Source: DATGMS01 sp040905145
GTDB taxonomy: Bacteria; Bacteroidota; Bacteroidia; Cytophagales; Cyclobacteriaceae
Length of the DNA stretch: 11,154 bases
Assembly: GCA_040905145.1 (NCBI GenBank)
Contig: JBBDSC010000036.1
Coordinates: 1-11,154, forward strand
Direction of reading: 5' to 3'
The translations under genes and the position numbers were made by a program. Positions 6,270 to 11,154 of the stretch are shown here, piece after piece (within the stretch, counting starts at the first letter, position 1; the number at the start of each line of letters is the position of its first letter). Under the pieces are notes generated by a model. That model was not told where the DNA came from, did not search any database, and was given only the letters and a program-made list of their open reading frames with translations.

Positions 6270-6764
6270 CTATTTATTGTCCTGATAGATATCCATCCCT
6301 GGTTTTAAGCTAAAATAGGTTGAATTCTTGTAAACAATTTTTTCTCTTTTTATTAATGCCCCTGTTATGCCCCCAAGTGCAGCACCGACAAGAGTAGCTC
6401 CAACAATGAATGAAGTTTTCTTTTCTTTAAGATCCTCATGAGTATTCCAATTCTGTGTGCCCGTGATACCGCCTGATAATCCTCCAAGTCCTCCCGTAAT
6501 TGCTCCCAATACAGCATAATTTCCTGTTTTTGATATTTTATAAATACCGTTCGCAGCATATTTGGATTGTCTTGATTGTGAATTGGAAATTACAACCGTA
6601 TCGTTTAAGACAGTCAGTTGACTGAATTCAATTGAAGTGCCGTCAGTGAGCATAATTTCCCCCTTTTTGATTGGTGGAAGTTTTGAAATATCATTTGTTT
6701 CCTGGGAAAATACACCGTAGGAAAAATGCCACAATATCATACAGAGTAATAAATTTCTTTTCAT
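6270..6764 (-). CDS. exported glycine-zipper protein of unknown function
   Basis: I do not recognise this 164-residue protein. The start at 6764 gives MKRNLLLCMILWHFSYGVFS, a normal signal peptide; a second ATG two codons earlier (6768-6770) is in frame. The mature N-terminal part (about 35-80) looks like a small beta domain (IMLTDGTSIEFSQL, VLNDTVVIS). Two hydrophobic, glycine-rich segments follow, at 84-102 (VLGAITGGLGGLSGGITG) and 118-137 (SFIVGATLVGAALGGITGAL), separated by a charged loop (EDLKEKK). This is a GxxxG-type helical hairpin that could insert in a membrane. It precedes the DUF2846-like gene by 47 bp on the same strand, suggesting a two-gene unit. No enzyme motif is visible. Confidence 0.75.
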   Translation of the reverse strand: MKRNLLLCMILWHFSYGVFSQETNDISKLPPIKKGEIMLTDGTSIEFSQLTVLNDTVVISNSQSRQSKYAANGIYKISKTGNYAVLGAITGGLGGLSGGITGTQNWNTHEDLKEKKTSFIVGATLVGAALGGITGALIKREKIVYKNSTYFSLKPGMDIYQDNK

Positions 6765-6834
6765 GATCATAAGGGTTTTAAAACAATACTTTATTTCTAA
6801 TAAGGTAAATGGAGTACAGCAATATATTTAAAGT

Positions 6835-6933
6835 TTACCTCTCATTGATTTGGAACATTCCATTGGGAAAATCAAATGCCTCTCCGGCAATCCATGTCCA
6901 ATCATTATTTGCATCTGTAGAGGAGGAGGCACA
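6835..6933 (-). pseudogene. possible small gene remnant
   Basis: Read leftward, a frame without a start codon, opening after a TAA at 6934-6936 and ending at a TAA at 6835-6837, encodes DANNDWTWIAGEAFDFPNGM and then FQINER. The tryptophan/aspartate-rich composition looks like real exported-protein sequence, but it is only about 30 codons and a second frame is also open here. It is either a remnant or chance. The rest of 6771-6959 shows no gene. Confidence 0.2.
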
Positions 6934-6959
6934 TTATCCCAATTTACCACAGAATTTCA

Positions 6960-7139
6960 CTACTCTTCTGTACATTTTCCCAACATAGGTTCCAAATCAC
7001 TACATTCTTCTCCAATACCAAGTTTTATCCCCTCTTTAACCCCCCCCGTAAACTGGCCTTCACACCTGCATGTTCCATTCGTACAACCGAATGCCCCAAA
7101 CATCATTAAGATTCCAATAAATACTGATATGCGTTTCAT
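6960..7139 (-). CDS. small cysteine-containing lipoprotein
   Basis: This 59-residue protein starts at the ATG at 7139. An upstream in-frame ATG at 7190 would add 17 residues ahead of a perfect lipoprotein signal, so it is rejected. The signal MKRISVFIGILMMFGAFGC has lipid Cys19. The mature peptide of about 40 residues has four more cysteines (Cys24, Cys26, Cys46, Cys56) in TNGTCRCEGQF and ECSDLEPMLGKCTEE, enough for two disulfides in an oxidising periplasm. The family is not recognised. A run of eight G on the coding strand (7040-7047) encodes part of T-G-G-V and could shift frame. It lies 70 bp after the beta-barrel gene on the same strand, which suggests a possible shared transcript. Confidence 0.7.
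   Translation of the reverse strand: MKRISVFIGILMMFGAFGCTNGTCRCEGQFTGGVKEGIKLGIGEECSDLEPMLGKCTEE
7040..7047 (-). repeat. G8 homopolymer within the small lipoprotein gene
   Basis: Eight consecutive C on the plus strand (G8 in the coding strand) lie in codons 31-34. Homopolymers this long are prone to slipped-strand mispairing; gain or loss of one base would change the second half of the protein, including its last two cysteines. Confidence 0.85.
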
Positions 7140-7209
7140 ATTAAAATTGGTTAATTGATGCCTGCTCTTTAGGGGTTTAGGCTTTCCCAAGAATATTTTC
7201 TAGAGTATT

Positions 7210-7851
7210 TTAAAAGCTTACTCCAACAGTAAAATTCACGGAAGACAATGGGGTTTTGCTGTTTCCATGAATATCTCCAAGGATGGCTCCATCTGGATTT
7301 TTTAACGTCAAAGCTCCTGCATTATAAGCAATGCCAAGTATCAACTTAGAATAGCGCGCATTTAGGCCCAAAGAATGCTTTAATCCTCCCGTTCCTATAT
7401 ACGTATCCTCTTCCTCCAAATCTTCCCCATTATATGCCAGCCCCACACCAGATGCCCAGCTTACAACAACCTTAGCGTAGGCATCGAAAACCAACTTATC
7501 AATGGGGCTATAGGATATAGACGGTCCTATTTTTGATAAAATACCTACATCTACAATTACATCGTCCCGGTAGGTAAATCCATGGTAATCAATAGAAATC
7601 CAATCCACATTGATTCCAAGGCGCAAACCTTCTGCAAGTGGCAATTTGTTGATCATATAAAGTGACCCCATTTCAAAAACACCACCCGTTCTTTTGATGC
7701 CTTGGGTCCCGGCTTTGCCATCAGCACCATAGCTTGACCAGGACGGCAATGATTTTCCAATCCTTATGTAGAATTGATTTTCCAGGTCTTCCTGGGCATA
7801 AACGCTCCCGGAAATCAGCACAACAAATACAAGGACAACAAGATTTTTCAT
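7210..7851 (-). CDS. small outer-membrane beta-barrel protein
   Basis: This is a 213-residue exported protein. Residues 1-19 form a signal peptide cleaved after VYA (SGSVYA-QEDL). The mature chain consists of alternating amphipathic strands (FYIRIGKSLPSW, LRLGINVDWISIDYHGF, IGPSISYSPIDKLVFDAYAK, LNARYSKLILGIAYNAG) and ends in NFTVGVSF. A terminal phenylalanine is the classic sign for BAM-dependent outer-membrane insertion. The size suits an 8- to 10-stranded barrel. The specific function is unknown; it may be structural or a narrow pore. It is the first gene of the leftward run of exported proteins and is divergent from the sigma-factor gene across a 408-bp spacer. It is not obviously a homologue of the barrel remnant at 5490-5678. 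Confidence 0.8.
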   Translation of the reverse strand: MKNLVVLVFVVLISGSVYAQEDLENQFYIRIGKSLPSWSSYGADGKAGTQGIKRTGGVFEMGSLYMINKLPLAEGLRLGINVDWISIDYHGFTYRDDVIVDVGILSKIGPSISYSPIDKLVFDAYAKVVVSWASGVGLAYNGEDLEEEDTYIGTGGLKHSLGLNARYSKLILGIAYNAGALTLKNPDGAILGDIHGNSKTPLSSVNFTVGVSF

Positions 7852-7991
7852 GACTTTTGGGGTTTAAGTGGATAAACTATTTAAAATGATCATGCATTGA
7901 TTATTGATTTAAATTTTTGTACATGCAAAAAGCAATACCGAGCCACAAATAATCAAACTGGTTGATATAATTCCTGAAGATTTCATAATAA

Positions 7992-8012
7992 TTGTTCCTT
8001 ATGCATGAACAA
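7992..8012. repeat. TTGTTC/GAACAA inverted repeat in the divergent spacer
   Basis: TTGTTC (7992-7997) and GAACAA (8007-8012) flank a 9-nt loop in the 408-bp spacer between the beta-barrel gene and the sigma-factor gene. It could be an operator or a small hairpin. Apart from this and the palindrome at 8174-8188, I see no gene or clear promoter between 7852 and 8259. Confidence 0.3.
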
Positions 8013-8173
8013 GCCATATTAGTTTACCTAGAAAAAGTCACTGAGATTTATATGGGAAATTTCCAGGTGTCTTTGTTAATAAATACCGACTTTCTCAATT
8101 GGTTATCACCTCGGAAGAGAAAAATTTGACAAATAGTAGAAATGAAGTGCATTTTCTATTATATTAAGGTTAA

Positions 8174-8188
8174 ATTCAGTGACTGAAT
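8174..8188. promoter_or_regulatory. 15-bp perfect palindrome upstream of the ECF sigma gene
   Basis: ATTCAGT-G-ACTGAAT is an exact inverted repeat about 70 bp before the sigma-factor start. It is not followed by a T-run, so a terminator is unlikely. Its symmetry and mixed base composition fit a dimeric regulator operator or an autoregulatory site. Confidence 0.4.
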
Positions 8189-8259
8189 GAATTGAAAGGA
8201 ATAATTGCCGTAGTAATTTTTTTAAAGTAATGATAACCTTATGCTAAATATGGTATATT

Positions 8260-8838
8260 ATGAAAGGAGAGCCCCAAAACGGATATTCTGAACAGGAAAT
8301 TATACAAGGGATAAAAGAAAACAATGAGGGCATCCTTACGCACCTGGTTAAGAAGTTGACACCGAAGGTTTCCCACTGGATTAAAAGGAATGGGGGCTTT
8401 AAAGAACAGGCAGAGGATATTATTCAGGATACCTGGATGGTCGTACTCATTAAGATCCATTCAGGGAAGTATGAGGAAGGTAATTTTGAAGCCTATTTTA
8501 TGGGTGTAAGCAGAAATATTTGGCTTAAAGGTTGTAGGAACAATCCGATGACAAAGCATGGAGATCCTTCAGAACATCCCATTAAAGACCTGTCAGAAGA
8601 AGAACTGATATTGAAATTATTGAAAGACAAGCGATATGAGATCGTTCATCAAAAATTGATGGAATTAAGTGAAAAATGTAGAAATATAATAGCATTGAGA
8701 TATTACAAAGATACAAAATTGGAGGACATTGCCGACCAAATGGATATCTCAGTATACTATGCGAAAATCAAACTACACAGGTGCAGGAATTATTTATCAG
8801 AATTACTAAAAAGAGATCCTGATTTTACAATTGACTAA
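8260..8838 (+). CDS. ECF-type RNA polymerase sigma factor
   Basis: This 192-residue cytoplasmic sigma-70 family factor has only regions 2 and 4. Region 2 covers about 25-95: AEDIIQDTWMVVLIKIHSGK is the -10/core-binding helix pair and FEAYFMGVSRNIWL is region 2.3/2.4. Region 4 covers about 128-185: LSEKCRNIIALRYYKDTKLE and IADQMDISVYYAKIKLHRCR, the latter being the -35 recognition helix-turn-helix. It should direct polymerase to a small regulon when released by the anti-sigma factor. The start at 8260 is the first in-frame ATG; other upstream ATGs are out of frame. The stop TAA (8836-8838) precedes the partner ATG by one base, so translation is probably coupled. Which ECF group it belongs to cannot be told from the sequence alone. 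Confidence 0.93.
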   Translation: MKGEPQNGYSEQEIIQGIKENNEGILTHLVKKLTPKVSHWIKRNGGFKEQAEDIIQDTWMVVLIKIHSGKYEEGNFEAYFMGVSRNIWLKGCRNNPMTKHGDPSEHPIKDLSEEELILKLLKDKRYEIVHQKLMELSEKCRNIIALRYYKDTKLEDIADQMDISVYYAKIKLHRCRNYLSELLKRDPDFTID

Positions 8839-8839
8839 G

Positions 8840-9634
8840 ATGGATGCAGAAGACAACAAAGCTCTGAAATTACTTGAAAAAATAGATAAATACCTTAATG
8901 GAGAGCTGGATGAAAAAGAAAGGCAAGCCTTTGAAGCCGAAATAAATGCTGACAAGGAACTGGCCAAAGAAGTGGAGATGAACCGGATTGTCAATGAGGC
9001 ACTAAAAAATAAGGATGTATTAAGCTTCAAGGAAGATATCCTTGAGACGATGGCAGCAGTGAATAAGGTAAGTGAATCTGTTACCGTTGGTTTTGATGAA
9101 ATCGGAAGAGATCACCCAAAAAAATATTCCAGAAAAATAGGACCAACCATCTTAGGCATTGCAGCTACTGTTTTACTTCTAATAGCTGCTGTTTTTGTCT
9201 TTAGGCATTTTAATGCCCCCACTTCCGTAGACTCGCTGGTGGCCGATTACCTGGACGAGCCTTATAAGGGCCCTCCTTTTTATAGGGGGCCGGAAGAGAC
9301 GATAGCGCCATGGGTAATCAATTATGAAAAAGGTGATTATCAGGAGGCTAAAACCGCTCTGGAAAAAATTGTTGCATCAGGGGGCACCAACCCGGAAGCT
9401 TCGTTTTATTTGGGACTTTGTTATTTGTACCAAGAGAACCCTGATCCCCAAAATGCGGTCAGCCAATTTAATAAGGTGTTGGATTCCGATAATAGGTATA
9501 GGGAGCAGGCGCTATGGTATTTGGGTTTGGCTTATACCCTGGCTGACCAGCATGAACTCGCCGCTGAAACTTTAAGAAACATCACTGGCTTCAAACAAAA
9601 AGAAGCCAACGCTCTATTGGAAAAAATGGAATAA
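8840..9634 (+). CDS. membrane-anchored anti-sigma-like protein with periplasmic TPR domain
   Basis: This 264-residue protein is the probable partner of the sigma factor directly upstream. The ATG at 8840 is preferred; an in-frame TTG at 8831 overlaps the sigma stop codon. Residues 1-55 (LLEKIDKYLNGELDEKERQAF) resemble the cytoplasmic N-terminus of Bacteroidota anti-sigma proteins without a zinc HxxxCxxC motif. A transmembrane helix spans about 102-122 (PTILGIAATVLLLIAAVFVF). The periplasmic part carries two or three TPR-like repeats: IAPWVINYEKGDYQEAKTAL from about 155, NPEASFYLGLCYLYQEN at 184-200, and YREQALWYLGLAYTL at 220-234. The layout suggests that signal or partner binding to the TPRs controls sigma release. 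The function is inferred from architecture and gene order. Confidence 0.83.
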   Translation: MDAEDNKALKLLEKIDKYLNGELDEKERQAFEAEINADKELAKEVEMNRIVNEALKNKDVLSFKEDILETMAAVNKVSESVTVGFDEIGRDHPKKYSRKIGPTILGIAATVLLLIAAVFVFRHFNAPTSVDSLVADYLDEPYKGPPFYRGPEETIAPWVINYEKGDYQEAKTALEKIVASGGTNPEASFYLGLCYLYQENPDPQNAVSQFNKVLDSDNRYREQALWYLGLAYTLADQHELAAETLRNITGFKQKEANALLEKME

Positions 9635-9752
9635 TCCGGAAAATTCAATTCTATACAGGTAAATGGGTTTTTCGCTCTCAATTTGGCTTTAAATTAAATT
9701 GTAGTACACAGCGGGTATTGCTTTTTGGGGATTAAGACCAGTACTTTACCGC

Positions 9753-11102
9753 ATGTATTTCAAGTTTTCATTACGTAAGCATCCCCAAACAGAAAAACTT
9801 AGCGGTTATTACCGTTTGGTGGAAAGCTACCGTAATGCCGATAACAGGGTATGTCACCGGACCATCCTGAATGTGGGATTTATGGAGGATGCCACCTCTG
9901 ATCAGCTCAACAAAATCCAAAAGCAGCTAACCGAAAGATACGAGCACAAACAGCCGATCTTTCAGGGAGATGATGATCCTACCGTAAAGAAATATGTCGA
10001 AGAACTTTGGCAGCGAATTGTCGCATCAAAAAAACTCGACCTGGTACCGGCAGAAAAGCTGTCGCGCATGGTAAACATGGATACGCTGCGACACAGCAAT
10101 GCCCGGGAAATCGGTGCGGAGAATATCGCGTATCAGACATGGGGAAAACTGCAGCTCACCCCACTGCTGCTCTCCCGGGGGTTTACCCCGGAGCAGGCCA
10201 TGCTTGCCGCGGGTAAAAGATGCCTTGGAGAAACACCTGTCCAAGCGTACCCACGAGTTGTTTGATCTGGCGGATAAAATCATCCTGTACGATCTTACCA
10301 ACACCTATTTTGAGGGTGAAAAGCGGAACAGCCACCTGGCAAAATTTGGCAGGAGCAAAGAAAAGAGAAGCGATGCGAAGCTGGTGGTGCTGGCCCTTGT
10401 GGTGAACATAGAAGGCTTTATAAATACTCTTCCATCCTGGAGGGAAACATTGCCGACTGCGCTACCCTTTCAGCTATGATAGAGAAACTCGCCTCCCATA
10501 CCTGCCGCGGCCCCGCAGTGGTGGTGCTCGATGCCGGCATCGCCACAGAAGAAAACCTGAAACTTATGGAAGACAGGGGATACAGATATCTTTGCGTAAG
10601 CCGTAGCAGACTGAAAGACTACAAATATGTTCCCGACAGGCTTACCACCTTTTTGGATACAAAATCAAACCGGACCGTCAGGCTGAGATCGGTTATTGCG
10701 GAAAAAAACACGGATTATTATCTGGAGGTCAAAAGCCCCTCCAAAGAAAAGAAGGGGGAAGGCATGAAGCTTCAATTTGAAAAAAGATTTGAAGAGGAGC
10801 TGCAAAAGATACATACTGCGCTACATCGCAAAGGAGGCGTGAAGAAGTTAGATAAAGTACATCAACGGATTGGCAGGGCAAAAGAAAAATACCCGTCCGT
10901 CCAGCACTATTATGAGATTGCCGTAAGCAGTGATGCAAAAACAAATCTGGCAACGGAAATCACCTGGAAAAAAGACGGGGACAAAGATCTGGAAAAAAAT
11001 GAAAGCCTCGGCATTTATTTTCTGCGAACCAATCTGGATGTATCCGATGAGGTTGTTGTCTGGAACATTTACAACACCATCAGGGAGATAGAAAATGCCT
11101 TT
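9753..11102 (+). mobile_element. remnant of an IS1634-family insertion sequence
   Basis: This element is defined by the broken transposase. Its DNA is clearly GC-richer than the neighbouring genes (for example 10040-10260), which suggests foreign origin. The left end probably lies in 9635-9752, a non-coding stretch with no terminal repeat I could match. Transposase homology stops near 11102, so no right end or target duplication is visible. A GC-rich hairpin, CCGGGG-GTTTA-CCCCGG, lies at 10175-10191, just before the internal deletion. The element is not autonomous. Confidence 0.85.
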
Positions 11103-11114
11103 TATGGAAAGTAA
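9753..11114 (+). pseudogene. IS1634-family transposase, disrupted
   Basis: This is a DDE transposase split over two frames. Frame A (from 9753) reads GYYRLVESYRNADNRVCHRT and continues to AMLAA near 10211. Homology then jumps to frame B at about 10213 (VKDALEKHLSKRTHELFDLA, then ILYDLTNTYFEG with catalytic Asp at 10291). Judged from memory of the family, 50-60 residues are missing at the junction. At about 10423-10425 a single base is missing after ATAAA, and the true sequence returns to frame A (YSSILEGNIADCATLS), giving VVVLDAGIATEEN with the second Asp at 10530. The IYNTIREIENAF motif carries the catalytic Glu at 11091. Homology ends after AFxx and a stop follows at 11112-11114, so the C-terminal tail is lost. 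All three acidic residues survive but no functional enzyme can be made. Confidence 0.92.
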
Positions 11115-11154
11115 AATATTATGCAAAGTAGTTCTCAAAAACGATGGCTAGTCC

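Noticed and set aside
6850..7158. 102-codon rightward open frame
   Set aside because: Runs antisense through the small lipoprotein; no signal or domain and an odd His/Pro/Ser composition.
8831..8839. TTG start for the anti-sigma-like protein
   Set aside because: It overlaps the sigma stop codon, and an ATG at 8840 gives a normal N-terminus only three codons later.
9753..11114. Programmed ribosomal frameshifting in the transposase
   Set aside because: Two widely spaced shifts, one with a large internal gap, and a missing C-terminus fit decay and not a programmed signal; no conserved slippery site with a stimulatory structure was apparent.
1..11154. CRISPR array, tRNA or rRNA genes
   Set aside because: No regularly spaced repeats, no tRNA cloverleaf with TTCnAnC-type arm and no rRNA signature were seen.

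Overview
The window looks like chromosomal DNA of a Bacteroidota bacterium, most likely of the order Cytophagales (Cyclobacteriaceae-like). The reasons are the AT-rich intergenic DNA, the lack of clear Shine-Dalgarno sequences, the many lipoproteins and SusD-free outer-membrane orphan genes, a promoter resembling TTG-N19-TAnnTTTG, CCCC/GGGG palindromic intergenic repeats, and protein families typical of that phylum. The lineage is inferred from family resemblance and was not searched.

Layout. Positions 1-361 hold no intact gene, only short REP-like hairpins and a possible gene remnant. A leftward pair follows: queD (6-pyruvoyl-tetrahydropterin/6-carboxytetrahydropterin synthase family) overlapping folE (GTP cyclohydrolase I). 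These are consecutive steps from GTP towards queuosine, with folE also feeding folate. Next come two different L,D-transpeptidase-fold genes in convergent orientation: a small secreted YkuD_2-type protein (+) and a large LdtD/YcbB-like lipoprotein (-). Their stop codons share one TTAA. A REP-like hairpin cluster separates them from a leftward, multidomain, surface-type lipoprotein.

Positions 5490-7851 are a leftward run of small exported proteins: the 3' remnant of an outer-membrane beta-barrel gene, a DUF2846-type lipoprotein, a glycine-zipper exported protein, a 59-residue cysteine-rich lipoprotein and a 213-residue beta-barrel protein. Most have no recognisable function.

A 408-bp divergent spacer then leads to a rightward two-gene unit: an ECF sigma factor, and one base later a membrane protein with an anti-sigma-like N-terminus and a periplasmic TPR domain. 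Immediately downstream lies a GC-richer, badly broken IS1634-family transposase (internal deletion, 1-nt deletion, missing C-terminus) that runs to the end of the window and may have replaced whatever once followed the sigma/anti-sigma pair.

No tRNA, rRNA, CRISPR array or recognisable riboswitch was seen. The most interesting points are the sigma/anti-sigma-TPR module with its lost neighbourhood, the G8 tract in the small lipoprotein, the in-frame 27-bp duplication in the LdtD-like gene, and the untracked beta-barrel pseudogene at 5490-5678.
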